A stretch of 64,000 nucleotides of DNA from Lachnospiraceae bacterium (lineage in GTDB: Bacteria; Bacillota; Clostridia; Lachnospirales; Lachnospiraceae), in NCBI GenBank assembly GCA_017441295.1, contig JAFRYA010000037.1, positions 1-64,000 on the forward strand. Reading direction: 5' to 3'. The translations under genes and the position numbers were made by a program. The notes under the pieces were generated by a model. The model searched no databases. It saw only the letters and a program-made list of their open reading frames with translations, and was not told where the DNA came from. Shown in pieces: positions 10,260-18,889 of the stretch. Numbering within the stretch: position 1 is the stretch's first letter; every line of letters starts with the position of its first letter.

Positions 10260-10270
10260 CAGGGGATAAT

Positions 10271-13200
10271 ATGTACTTAAAGTCTATAGAAATTCAGGGA
10301 TTCAAATCCTTCGCAAAGAAAATAGTATTCGATTTTCCGAATGGCATCACCGGTATTGTTGGCCCGAATGGCAGCGGCAAAAGCAATGTCGCTGACGCAG
10401 TGCGCTGGGTTCTCGGTGAGCAGAGGATCAAACAACTCCGCGGCAGCAAGATGGAAGATGTTATTTTCGCAGGCACAGCCAGCAGAAAGCCGCTGGGTTT
10501 TGCCTATGTCGGCATCACTCTTGATAACTCAGACCACAAGCTCAGGATTGATTTTGACGAAGTCACGATCTCCAGGAAGGTATACCGTTCCGGAGAGAGT
10601 GAATATATGATCAATGGCTCCATCTGCAGGCTCAGGGATGTTCAGGAGCTGTTCTATGATACAGGTATAGGCAAGGAAGGCTATTCCATAATCGGACAGG
10701 GCCAGATCGACAAGATCCTGCAGGGCAAGCCTGAGGAGAGACGTGAGCTCTTCGACGAGGCTGCCGGCATCGTTAAATTCAAGAAACGCAAGATTATAGC
10801 TGTCCGCAAGCTGGAGAATGAACGCCTCAATCTTCAGAGAGTCACGGATATTTTAAGCGAGCTCAGCCGTCAGGTAGGGCCTCTTAAGAGACAGTCAGAG
10901 GCAGCAGAGAAGTTCGTTGCCTTAAGGCAGGAACAGAAAAACTACGATATCAACCTTTTCCTCATTGAGAACAGTGACATCAGGAACAAGATCAAAGATT
11001 ATGAGGAGAAAGAAAAAATAGCTTCCGAAGATCTGGAAGCATCCAGAAACGTTTTCGAGAACGCCAAGGCTGAATATGAAAGATTGAGCGAGAATATTCT
11101 GGAGATTGACTCTCAGATCGATGACGTCAAGAAGCAGATTTCTCAGTGCGAGATCATACGAGAGAACCTGGTCGGACAGATTAACGTCCTAAACGAGCAG
11201 ATCAATTCCGCCAGGGATTCCGAGAGCCGCCTTGAAGAACGCGTCAAAGAAATCGAAGAAACAATATCTTCAAAGGAAGCTGAAAAAGCTGCCCTGGAGA
11301 AGGATTTTGACGAAAACAAGGCTGCTCTTAAAGACAATGAAGAACGTCAGAAGGCGCAGGATCAGGCAGTTCTGGACGTTCAGAATGACATGGAAGAGCT
11401 CAGGCTTAAGAACGAAGAGCTCAAGGAAATGCTCATTGCGAACGTCAACGCCAAGGGTGAGATCAATGCCAGAATTGAAAGACTCAAGGCATTGATGGAG
11501 CAGATGGATAAGCGCAAGGCCGAGATTGAGGAGACACTGGGCAGGTTCACTTCTGATAAAGATGCTCAGGAGGAGAAGGTCAAAGAACTCACTGCTGAAT
11601 ATGATCTGGCCAAGGGCGATGTTGATAAACTGGAGAAGGCTCTGGCTGATAAGAATGCAGAGATCGAAAGCGCTGCCAAGGATATTAAGAGCCTTTCATC
11701 GCAGAAAGACCTCGCTGCGGCTTCAGCCATCCAGAACGCAGCCAAACTCGAATCAGTAAGGAACATTACCGAAAGATACGAGGGATATGGCAGCAGCATC
11801 AAAGAAGTCATGAAGCTTAAAGAGAAGAAGAGCGGCATTCATGGCGTAGTTGCTGACATTATCAAGACTGAGAAGAAATATGAGACCGCCATTGAGACAG
11901 CTCTGGGCGGCAGCATTCAGAATATAGTAACAGATACCGAAAACACTGCCAAAGAGGCGATTGAGTACCTCAAAGCGAATAAGCTGGGCAGGGCTACATT
12001 CCTTCCGCTGAGAGCCGTTACAGGCATCGGCGAATTCAAGAATGTGGAAGTGCTCGAAGAAAAGGGTGTTATCGGACTGGCCAGCTCACTGGTAGACGTT
12101 GACAAGAAATATCAGGGCGTTGCCAATTACCTGCTTGGCCGTATTGTTGTTGTGGACAATATCGACAATGCGCTGGCAATCGCCAGAAAATACAGATATT
12201 CGATCATTATCGTTACGCTGGACGGAGAACTCCTCAACAGGGGCGGATCCATTACCGGCGGTGCGTTCAAGAACAAGTCAAACCTGCTGGGCAGGAGACG
12301 TGAGATCGAAGAACTGGAGAATAAAATTGCCGAGAGCAGGAAGCAGCAGGAAGACTTTGACCGCAAGATCAAACTGCTCACTGACAAGAATGCCATTCTA
12401 GAAAGAGAAAGCAACGACCTGCAGGCAGAGCTCCAGGAAAACAGGATTTATCTGAATACAGTTACTGTTAATCTGGAGCAGGCAAAGGCGCGTCAGAACG
12501 AGCTGGAGTCTAATTATAATGCCAGTCTTGAGGAGAGCCAGAACATCACTGAGCAGTCTTCTGCCATGACAGGCGATAACTCCGGCCTTAAGAACGAGCT
12601 GGAGCAAAACGCTTTAGACAATGACAAGATCAAGAACCAGATCACTGATGCTGAGAAGCAGCAGGAAGAATACAAGCAGAAAGAGACAGAAGAGCTGGAG
12701 AAGAGCCATGAATTAAGGCTTGAGCATTCCAAACTGGTTGAGAAGAGCAGCTATCTGACCGAATCCTGCATCCGTGTGGAGGGTGAGATCGCCAAGCAGA
12801 AGGAAGATTTCGAAACCCTTAAGGCCGGCAGCGAGAAGAGCGGCGAAAGCATTGCACAGAAGCTCGGAGAAATCAACAGCATCAATGATTCCATTGATGA
12901 ATGCGACAAGCAGCATGCATCCCTTTCTGAGACTCTGGAAGGTCTGGAACACCAGAAGGAAGAACAGGCCGGCTCACATAAAGTCTTCATTGACCGCAGG
13001 GAAGAGTACGCTAACAGAGTCGCTGACCTGGACAAGGAAGTATTCAGGCTTTCACAGGCCAGGGAGAAGCTCGAAGAGAGATTTGAGAACCGCGCTTCAT
13101 ATATCTGGGAAGAATATGAGCTGACATATAACAGCGCACTGGCGCTCCGCGATGAGAGCCTGACCGATACCAAACTGATGCGTGAACATATCCAGGAACT

Positions 13201-13834
13201 CAAGAATGCTATCCGTTCCCTGGGCACCATCAATGTCGGCGCTATTGAAGAGTACAAAGACATCAAGGAAAGATATGATTTCCTGACTACGCAGCACGAG
13301 GACCTGGTAAAAGCTGAGGCTGACATTGTCAAGGGCATCAAAGACCTGGATAGGGAAATGCGCAAGCAGTTCAACCAGGAATTCAAGCGTATCAAGGCAG
13401 AATTCAGCAAGGTGTTCGTAGAAATGTTCGGCGGTGGATACGGCGACATCATCCTCGAGGAAGATGTGGACGTGCTGGATGCAGGCATTTCAATCATTGC
13501 GCAGCCGCCAGGCAAGAAACTGCAGAACATGATGCAGCTCTCCGGCGGAGAAAAGGCGCTGACAGCGATTGCTGTATTATTTGCCATCCAGAACCTCAAA
13601 CCTTCACCATTCTGTATACTTGATGAGATCGAGGCGGCACTGGATGATTCCAATATTGTGAGATTTGCAAGTTACCTGCACAAGCTCTCCGGTGAGATCC
13701 AGTTCATCGTTATCACTCACCGCAAGGGCACCATGGAGGCCGCGGACAGGCTCTACGGCATAACAATGCAGGAGAAGGGCGTTTCAACCCTCATTTCTGT
13801 AAATCTCGAAGACGTAACAGACGAAAAAGCATGA
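10271..13834 (+). CDS. smc: Chromosome segregation protein SMC
   Basis: 1187 residues, the normal length. SMC forms the condensin complex with ScpA and ScpB, which are not in this window. Walker A GPNGSGKS is at residues 31-38. The two long coiled coils flank a hinge at about 515-670 (including GVVADIIKT and GGSITGGAFK). Near the C-terminus are the ABC signature LSGGEKALTA and the Walker B stretch CILDEIEAALDD. The SD AGGGGAT precedes ATG 10271. Its last four bases overlap the rnhB start. The extreme coiled-coil composition gives many long shadow frames that are not genes. Confidence 0.97.
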   Translation: MYLKSIEIQGFKSFAKKIVFDFPNGITGIVGPNGSGKSNVADAVRWVLGEQRIKQLRGSKMEDVIFAGTASRKPLGFAYVGITLDNSDHKLRIDFDEVTISRKVYRSGESEYMINGSICRLRDVQELFYDTGIGKEGYSIIGQGQIDKILQGKPEERRELFDEAAGIVKFKKRKIIAVRKLENERLNLQRVTDILSELSRQVGPLKRQSEAAEKFVALRQEQKNYDINLFLIENSDIRNKIKDYEEKEKIASEDLEASRNVFENAKAEYERLSENILEIDSQIDDVKKQISQCEIIRENLVGQINVLNEQINSARDSESRLEERVKEIEETISSKEAEKAALEKDFDENKAALKDNEERQKAQDQAVLDVQNDMEELRLKNEELKEMLIANVNAKGEINARIERLKALMEQMDKRKAEIEETLGRFTSDKDAQEEKVKELTAEYDLAKGDVDKLEKALADKNAEIESAAKDIKSLSSQKDLAAASAIQNAAKLESVRNITERYEGYGSSIKEVMKLKEKKSGIHGVVADIIKTEKKYETAIETALGGSIQNIVTDTENTAKEAIEYLKANKLGRATFLPLRAVTGIGEFKNVEVLEEKGVIGLASSLVDVDKKYQGVANYLLGRIVVVDNIDNALAIARKYRYSIIIVTLDGELLNRGGSITGGAFKNKSNLLGRRREIEELENKIAESRKQQEDFDRKIKLLTDKNAILERESNDLQAELQENRIYLNTVTVNLEQAKARQNELESNYNASLEESQNITEQSSAMTGDNSGLKNELEQNALDNDKIKNQITDAEKQQEEYKQKETEELEKSHELRLEHSKLVEKSSYLTESCIRVEGEIAKQKEDFETLKAGSEKSGESIAQKLGEINSINDSIDECDKQHASLSETLEGLEHQKEEQAGSHKVFIDRREEYANRVADLDKEVFRLSQAREKLEERFENRASYIWEEYELTYNSALALRDESLTDTKLMREHIQELKNAIRSLGTINVGAIEEYKDIKERYDFLTTQHEDLVKAEADIVKGIKDLDREMRKQFNQEFKRIKAEFSKVFVEMFGGGYGDIILEEDVDVLDAGISIIAQPPGKKLQNMMQLSGGEKALTAIAVLFAIQNLKPSPFCILDEIEAALDDSNIVRFASYLHKLSGEIQFIVITHRKGTMEAADRLYGITMQEKGVSTLISVNLEDVTDEKA

Positions 13835-14487
13835 CAAAGAAAGAAGAAGCTGAACTGAAGAGAGCAGCCAGACTGCAGGCTGAGCGTGAGCGTATAGAAG
13901 GCATGAAGGAATATGAGAAAAAGCACTCCGACTGCCTCTATATCTGCGGAATTGATGAAGCCGGCAGGGGACCTTTCGCGGGACCTGTAGTGGCTGGCGC
14001 TGTCATTTTAGATAAAAATAAAGAGATTCTGTATCTGAATGATTCCAAGAAACTCTCTGAGAAAAAGAGAGAGGAACTCTATGATGTGATCATGGAGAAT
14101 GCCATTTCCGTAGGCGTGGGAGTCGTAGACAGCCGCATTATCGATGAGATAAATATACTCCAAGCCACATTTATGGCCATGCGGGAGGCTATCTCCAGGC
14201 TCGATCCCCAACCGGATTTCATTCTGGCGGACGCTGTGCATATACCGGATATCATTATCCCTCAGGAAGGAATAATAAAGGGCGATGCCAAGAGCGTTTC
14301 CATTGCAGCCGGCAGTATTATTGCCAAGGTTACCAGAGACAGGATGATGTATGAATATGATAAAATGTACCCTGAGTACGGTTTTGCTAAACACAAGGGA
14401 TACGGCACCGCGGCACATATTGAGGCAATCAGGAAATACGGCCCGCTGGATATCCACAGACGCAGCTTCATTCACAACTATATATAA
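13831..14487 (+). CDS. rnhB: Ribonuclease HII
   Basis: 218 residues. RNase HII removes single ribonucleotides and RNA from RNA-DNA hybrids. The catalytic signature GIDEAGRGPFAGPVVAGAV has Asp42 and Glu43, and further conserved acids lie in the DSKKLSEKKR and ILADAV segments. The N-terminal 37 residues before the catalytic fold form a charged helix, longer than in E. coli but common in Firmicutes. ATGA overlap with smc. Confidence 0.95.
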   Translation: MTKKEEAELKRAARLQAERERIEGMKEYEKKHSDCLYICGIDEAGRGPFAGPVVAGAVILDKNKEILYLNDSKKLSEKKREELYDVIMENAISVGVGVVDSRIIDEINILQATFMAMREAISRLDPQPDFILADAVHIPDIIIPQEGIIKGDAKSVSIAAGSIIAKVTRDRMMYEYDKMYPEYGFAKHKGYGTAAHIEAIRKYGPLDIHRRSFIHNYI

Positions 14488-14829
14488 ATGAACAAACGTG
14501 AGATCGGCACGGCATTTGAGCAGGAGGCATGCAGATTCCTGAGAGATAAAGGGATGGAAATCATCTGCACAAACTATACCTGCAAGGCCGGCGAGATAGA
14601 TATAATTGCCAGGGACGGGCAGTACCTGGTGTTCTGCGAAGTGAAATTCAGGAGTTCAGGCAAAGCCGGCGGCGCATTCTACGCTATTTCAAAGGCCAAG
14701 ATGGACAGGATCACAAAGGCCGCCCGGTGGTTCATGAACGAGCGGCATATTTCTCAGAATACGTTCTGCAGGTTCGACGCGGTGCTTATTGACGGCAATG
14801 AGATCAGCCATGTCGCAAATGCCTGGTAA
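14488..14829 (+). CDS. YraN family protein (UPF0102), endonuclease-like
   Basis: 113 residues, the usual length. The core AGEIDIIARDGQYLVFCEVKFR holds the D-ExK residues of a PD-(D/E)XK nuclease-like fold; the biological substrate is not established for the family. It starts at ATG 14488 directly after the rnhB stop, which is the frequent rnhB-yraN pairing. No SD of its own is visible, so translation is probably coupled. Confidence 0.9.
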   Translation: MNKREIGTAFEQEACRFLRDKGMEIICTNYTCKAGEIDIIARDGQYLVFCEVKFRSSGKAGGAFYAISKAKMDRITKAARWFMNERHISQNTFCRFDAVLIDGNEISHVANAW

Positions 14830-14846
14830 AAAAATAAATAAATAAA

Positions 14847-14874
14847 TTGACGAACGCAATTTTTGTGTTATAAT
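14847..14874 (+). promoter_or_regulatory. Promoter for rpsU
   Basis: TTGACG at 14847-14852, 16-bp spacer, perfect TATAAT at 14869-14874. The expected transcript start is near 14881. Confidence 0.85.
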
Positions 14875-14879
14875 ACTTC

Positions 14880-14936
14880 TGTTCGCTTGCGCGAACAATA
14901 AAGAGTAAGCTATGGAAGGGAGGTCAGTTCCAGCTT
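14880..14936 (+). promoter_or_regulatory. rpsU leader with two hairpins, the second carrying the Shine-Dalgarno in its loop
   Basis: First hairpin: TGTTCGC (14880-14886), loop TTGC, GCGAACA (14891-14897), at the predicted RNA 5' end. Second hairpin: AAGCT (14907-14911) and GGAA (14914-14917) pair with TTCC (14928-14931) and AGCTT (14932-14936), with a two-base bulge. The loop 14918-14927 contains GGGAGG, and the start codon follows at once. Confidence 0.65.
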
Positions 14937-15113
14937 ATGTCTAACGTAATAGTTAAAGAGAACGAGTCTTTAGACAGCGCACTTCGCCGTTTCAAGAGAA
15001 ACTGTGCTAAGGCAGGTATCCAGCAGGAGATCCGTAAGAGAGAGCACTATGAGAAGCCGAGCGTAAGACGCAAGAAGAAATCTGAAGCAGCTCGTAAGCG
15101 TAAATATAACTAA
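14937..15113 (+). CDS. rpsU: 30S ribosomal protein S21
   Basis: 58 residues: [20 protein letters not shown], then an arginine and lysine-rich tail with [14 protein letters not shown], typical of S21. S21 binds near the platform of the 30S subunit and influences initiation. It has its own promoter, a structured leader and a following terminator, so it is a single-gene unit. In many Firmicutes yqeY follows rpsU; here phoH comes next. Confidence 0.97.
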   Translation: MSNVIVKENESLDSALRRFKRNCAKAGIQQEIRKREHYEKPSVRRKKKSEAARKRKYN

Positions 15114-15118
15114 AGCTA

Positions 15119-15150
15119 AAAAGAACCGATTGTTAAATCGGTTCTTTCTA
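15119..15150 (+). terminator. Terminator after rpsU
   Basis: 10-bp stem AAGAACCGAT (15121-15130) with ATCGGTTCTT (15137-15146), six-base loop, then TTCT-type T-rich tail. Confidence 0.85.
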
Positions 15151-15195
15151 TGTTACAATAAAATTTAGAGATTTATCAAAGTAAGGGGATTTTCT

Positions 15196-16173
15196 GTGAG
15201 CACTATTGAATCAGTAATGGAATTATCAGCAGCGGACATTAAAGAGATTTTTGGCCAGCTGGATGAAAATGTTAAGAAGATCGAAAGGGCTCTCTTCGTT
15301 AAGATCATTGCTAGAGACGGCAGCATCAAAATTATTGGAGAACAGACGTGCGCAGACAGGGCGGCAGGTATCATCAGAGACCTGGCAGCTCTGGTACACA
15401 AGGGCGGTCAGATCACGCCTCAGAGCGTTGAGTACGCGCTCTCCATTGTTAAGGAGAATCCCTCTTTCAAAATCAGTTCACTGGATGATGAGATCATCTG
15501 CCGCACTGTTAACGGCAAGCCGATCAAGCCTAAGACTTTCAACCAGAAGACCTATGTTGAAAGCATCAGGAACAACATGATCGTCTTTGGCCTTGGCCCA
15601 GCCGGCACAGGTAAGACTTATCTGGCTATGGCCATGGCTATAGACGCATTCAGGAAGGGCGATGTGACCAGGATCATCCTGACCCGCCCGGCCATTGAAG
15701 CGGGCGAGAATCTGGGCTTCCTGCCAGGAGACCTTCAGAGCAAGGTTGACCCTTACCTGAGGCCTCTTTACGACGCTATTTACCAGATTATGGGCGCTGA
15801 GAGCTACCTCTCGAACTGCGAGAAGGGACTGATCGAAGTGGCGCCTCTGGCTTATATGAGAGGCCGTACGCTGGACAACGCATTTATTATTCTGGACGAG
15901 GCTCAGAACACGACTCCTGCTCAGATGAAGATGTTCCTGACCCGTATCGGATTCGGATCCAAAGTGGTTGTAACAGGTGACCAGACACAGAAAGACCTTC
16001 CGCACGGACAGATTTCAGGTCTGGACGTAGCCATCAGGGTTCTTGAGAATATTGAAGACATCGCGATGGTCAGACTGGATTCCAGGGACGTCGTCAGACA
16101 TCCGGTGGTTCAGAAGATTGTTGTGGCATACGAAGAATTTGAGAAGAAACAGGCATCCAGGAATAAGAAATAA
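15196..16173 (+). CDS. phoH: PhoH family ATPase
   Basis: 325 residues. Walker A GPAGTGKT at 134-141 and Walker B FIILDEAQN mark the PhoH ATPase core. The first 120 residues include a KH-like stretch. PhoH proteins are cytoplasmic ATPases tied to RNA metabolism and often encoded next to ybeY, as here. The start is GTG 15196 with AAGGGGAT at 15182-15189. The final base of its stop is the first base of the ybeY start. A possible promoter (TTGTTA, 18 bases, TACAAT at 15154-15159) overlaps the rpsU terminator and is weak. Confidence 0.93.
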   Translation: MSTIESVMELSAADIKEIFGQLDENVKKIERALFVKIIARDGSIKIIGEQTCADRAAGIIRDLAALVHKGGQITPQSVEYALSIVKENPSFKISSLDDEIICRTVNGKPIKPKTFNQKTYVESIRNNMIVFGLGPAGTGKTYLAMAMAIDAFRKGDVTRIILTRPAIEAGENLGFLPGDLQSKVDPYLRPLYDAIYQIMGAESYLSNCEKGLIEVAPLAYMRGRTLDNAFIILDEAQNTTPAQMKMFLTRIGFGSKVVVTGDQTQKDLPHGQISGLDVAIRVLENIEDIAMVRLDSRDVVRHPVVQKIVVAYEEFEKKQASRNKK

Positions 16174-16649
16174 TGTCAGTATATTTTGAGAACGAAACAG
16201 GCATAGAATTTGATTTCAACAATCCCGAAGAGATTGCTGAGACTGCTGTTTATACGGTCTTTGATGACAAAGAAATTCCGGAGGAACTGGATGTAAACAT
16301 CCTGGTCATATCTCCGGAAGATATACGTGAGATCAACAGGGAGAACAGGAACATAGACAGCGCAACGGACGTGCTCTCCTTCCCATATTATGACTATGAC
16401 GAGCCCGGTGTTTTCGAGGGCGAAATATATGAAGACGAGGAAAACATCCTCGGTGATATTATTCTCTGCGGTGAGAAGATAATCAGCCAGGCGGAGGAGT
16501 ATGGCCACAGCCAGAAGAGGGAATTCGCCTTCCTGATCGTTCACAGCTGCCTGCATCTGCTGGGATATGACCACATGGAAGCAGACGACGCGCAGATCAT
16601 GCAATCTGAAGAGAGAAGACTGATGGATTTGATCGATATCCATAGATAG
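16173..16649 (+). CDS. ybeY: Endoribonuclease YbeY, rRNA maturation factor
   Basis: 158 residues. YbeY is a zinc metalloprotein required for 16S rRNA 3'-end maturation and ribosome quality control. The metal site HSCLHLLGYDH supplies His124, His128 and His134. The second residue is Ser where Gly is usual, without loss of a ligand. The segment IDSATDVLSFPYYD before it is also typical. Start codon overlaps the phoH stop by one base. Confidence 0.95.
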   Translation: MSVYFENETGIEFDFNNPEEIAETAVYTVFDDKEIPEELDVNILVISPEDIREINRENRNIDSATDVLSFPYYDYDEPGVFEGEIYEDEENILGDIILCGEKIISQAEEYGHSQKREFAFLIVHSCLHLLGYDHMEADDAQIMQSEERRLMDLIDIHR

Positions 16650-16658
16650 AGGCTAGAT

Positions 16659-18317
16659 TTGGCAAAGAAAAAGAGCAGAAACAACTTTATGCTGCATGGA
16701 GCGATCCTTGGCGTATCTTCCATACTCGTCAGGGTCATCGGACTCATTTACAGGATCCCGCTCATCAATATACTTGGAGAGAAGGGCAATGCTTATTACA
16801 GCATTGCTTTTGATGTGTATTCCATTCTGCTGCTGCTGTCATCCTACAGCCTGCCTTTAGCCGTTTCTAAGATGGTATCTGCCCGCAACGCCAAGAATCA
16901 GTTCAAAAACCTGAAAAGAGTATTCTTCATGGCGATATCGTTCTCGATTTTAGTGGGCTTGATCGCTTTCTGCATCACTTTCTTTGGCGCGGATTTCTTC
17001 GCTAAGATCAATGACTGTCCGCAGTGCGTTATAGCGCTGAGGGTATTGTCACCGGCACTGGTAATACTGTCTGTTCTGGGCGTTCTGAGAGGCTTTTTCC
17101 AGGGCTTCGGAACGATGATCCCGACAGCTGTTTCAAATATTCTGGAGCAGATCGTGAATGCTGTTGTCAGCCTGGTAGCTGCTTCGCCGCTCTTCAAACA
17201 GGGCCAGCTGATTTCTGAATCACAATACGGTTTCACTAATATACCTGAGGCTTATGGAGCAGCAGGCGGCACCCTCGGTACAGTGATGGGAGCCCTGTTC
17301 GCTATGCTGTTCATGATCTTCCTCTTCATGACTTTCAGGAAGAGGCTGAACACTCTGGCCAGAAATGACAGAGGCCACAGGAAAGAATCCTTCGGCAGGA
17401 TTCTGAAAATCTTAGTTGCTACAGTTGTACCTGTAATCCTCAGTACACTGATCTATAATATCGGAGCACTTCTGGATACCGTTGTATTCAGGAATATCAT
17501 GGGCACGCTGGATTATGCTAAGGATTCCATCGACGTTATGACAGGTATGTACAGCGGTAATTACCGTATTCTTATTAACGTTCCGGTGGCATTGGCCAGC
17601 GCTCTGGCTTCATCCCTGATTCCGAGCATTGTCAGGTCCAGAACACTGGGCAACAGAGGAGAGGTCATCAATAAGATTGAATCAGCCATCAAGGTTACGA
17701 TGGTTGTTGCTATGCCATGCGCGGTAGGCATCGGTGTACTGGGCAAACCTATTGTCAACATGCTTTTCTCACACAGCGTTGATCCGGACAAAGTAGCGCT
17801 CATGTACGCGATAGGCTGCATCTCGGTTGTATTCTACAGCCTTTCAACAATTACTAATTCAATACTTCAGGGCATTGATAAAATGAATGTGCCTGTGCTG
17901 CATTCAGCCATTTCGCTGCTTATCCATCTGGCTTTCCTGGCAGGAATGCTGTTTATTCTGAGAATAGATATCTTCAGCGTGGTAATCGCCGACCTGATCT
18001 TCTCACTGCTGATGTGCATATTGAATCAACGTTCTCTGAAGCGGTTCCTGAATTTCAGGCAGGATCTGCTGAATACATATTTCAAGCCGGCCATCTGCTC
18101 AGTCTTAATGGGTATTATCGTGCTGGTTGTTAACAAACTTCTTATCAAGGTCATCCACAGCAATACAGTCTGTGTGCTTCTGTGCATCATTATCGCGTTC
18201 GTCGTTTACTTCCTGGCGCTGGTTTTTTTCAGAACAGTTGGTGAGGATGAACTCGCTATGATCCCGGGCGGCGGCAGGGTGACCCGCCTTCTCAGGAAAA
18301 TCAGATTAATTAGATAA
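16659..18317 (+). CDS. Polysaccharide/lipid flippase, SpoVB-YtgP (MurJ-like) family
   Basis: 552 residues with about 14 hydrophobic segments. The N-terminus LHGAILGVSSILVRVIGLIYRIP is the hallmark of the SpoVB/YtgP/MurJ branch of the MOP exporter superfamily. Members flip lipid-linked peptidoglycan precursors or polysaccharides across the membrane. YtgP can replace MurJ in Bacillus; SpoVB acts in spore cortex formation. Which role applies cannot be told from the sequence. The start is TTG 16659 with AGAGGC just upstream, nine bases after ybeY. Confidence 0.88.
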   Translation: MAKKKSRNNFMLHGAILGVSSILVRVIGLIYRIPLINILGEKGNAYYSIAFDVYSILLLLSSYSLPLAVSKMVSARNAKNQFKNLKRVFFMAISFSILVGLIAFCITFFGADFFAKINDCPQCVIALRVLSPALVILSVLGVLRGFFQGFGTMIPTAVSNILEQIVNAVVSLVAASPLFKQGQLISESQYGFTNIPEAYGAAGGTLGTVMGALFAMLFMIFLFMTFRKRLNTLARNDRGHRKESFGRILKILVATVVPVILSTLIYNIGALLDTVVFRNIMGTLDYAKDSIDVMTGMYSGNYRILINVPVALASALASSLIPSIVRSRTLGNRGEVINKIESAIKVTMVVAMPCAVGIGVLGKPIVNMLFSHSVDPDKVALMYAIGCISVVFYSLSTITNSILQGIDKMNVPVLHSAISLLIHLAFLAGMLFILRIDIFSVVIADLIFSLLMCILNQRSLKRFLNFRQDLLNTYFKPAICSVLMGIIVLVVNKLLIKVIHSNTVCVLLCIIIAFVVYFLALVFFRTVGEDELAMIPGGGRVTRLLRKIRLIR

Positions 18318-18322
18318 TAATA

Positions 18323-18351
18323 TTGTTCTAATATATAAATTGTGGTAAAAT
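18323..18351 (+). promoter_or_regulatory. Promoter for the small membrane protein at 18417
   Basis: TTGTTC at 18323-18328, 17-bp spacer, TAAAAT at 18346-18351. Confidence 0.6.
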
Positions 18352-18381
18352 ATCAAAAAAAATAGGGTTAAGCCCTTTTTA
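18352..18381 (+). terminator. Short A-tract/T-tract hairpin, terminator or attenuator
   Basis: AGGGT (18364-18368) with GCCCT (18372-18376; one G-T pair), preceded by an A-run and followed by TTTTT. It may end the flippase transcript, or, because it lies just past the predicted start of the next transcript, act as a 5'-end hairpin or attenuator. Confidence 0.4.
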
Positions 18382-18416
18382 TTGGTTTGTTAAAAATAAA
18401 AAAGAGAGGTGTTATT

Positions 18417-18824
18417 ATGACTACACAGAAAGTTTTATTCAGAATCGCCAGCATCCTTATGATCGTTGGTGGCGCAGCTAACATCATCAGTGGTATCATC
18501 GGCATGATCGGCGGCATCACATTAGCTCATTGGGGATATGGCAAAGCCGGTCTCATCATTGTTGGATTCATCATCACAATCCTGGCAGCTATTTACCAGC
18601 TGATCGTTGGTATTCAGGGAACCAAGAACGTTCATACACCTGGTGCAGGCGCTAAGCTGTTTGTTCCTGGCATCATTGTTCTTGTTGCTCAGTTCATTGG
18701 CTTCCTTCTGGCAGCTATCGGTGCTGGCTCAGGTGCTGGTTCAATCATCGTATCCGTCCTCTTCGGTCTTGGATGCCCGATCTTCTTCATCATCACCTGC
18801 GTACTTCGCAAGAAAGCAGAATAA
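18417..18824 (+). CDS. Small four-helix membrane protein of unknown function
   Basis: 135 residues from ATG 18417, which has GAGAGGTG upstream; an in-frame TTG at 18387 lacks an SD. Four hydrophobic stretches are visible (about 10-32, 42-62, 80-100 and 105-128), separated by short glycine-rich loops, so this is an integral membrane protein with few soluble parts. No known motif is recognisable. Its dedicated promoter, strong SD, strong terminator and even codon use suggest substantial expression. DUF4064-like or other small tetraspan families are possible. Confidence 0.8.
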   Translation: MTTQKVLFRIASILMIVGGAANIISGIIGMIGGITLAHWGYGKAGLIIVGFIITILAAIYQLIVGIQGTKNVHTPGAGAKLFVPGIIVLVAQFIGFLLAAIGAGSGAGSIIVSVLFGLGCPIFFIITCVLRKKAE

Positions 18825-18842
18825 TCATTATTGGTTATCACA

Positions 18843-18872
18843 GGGCCGCTGCTCATGCAGCGGCTCTTTTTT
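18843..18872 (+). terminator. Strong terminator after the small membrane protein
   Basis: 10-bp stem GGGCCGCTGC (18843-18852) with GCAGCGGCTC (18857-18866; one G-T pair), loop TCAT, followed by six T. Confidence 0.92.
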
Positions 18873-18889
18873 GCTTTTTCATATCTGCT

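Noticed and set aside
12751-13653. 300-codon minus-strand frame inside smc
   Set aside because: Serine- and leucine-rich composition is the antisense of coiled-coil codons. smc is intact across it.
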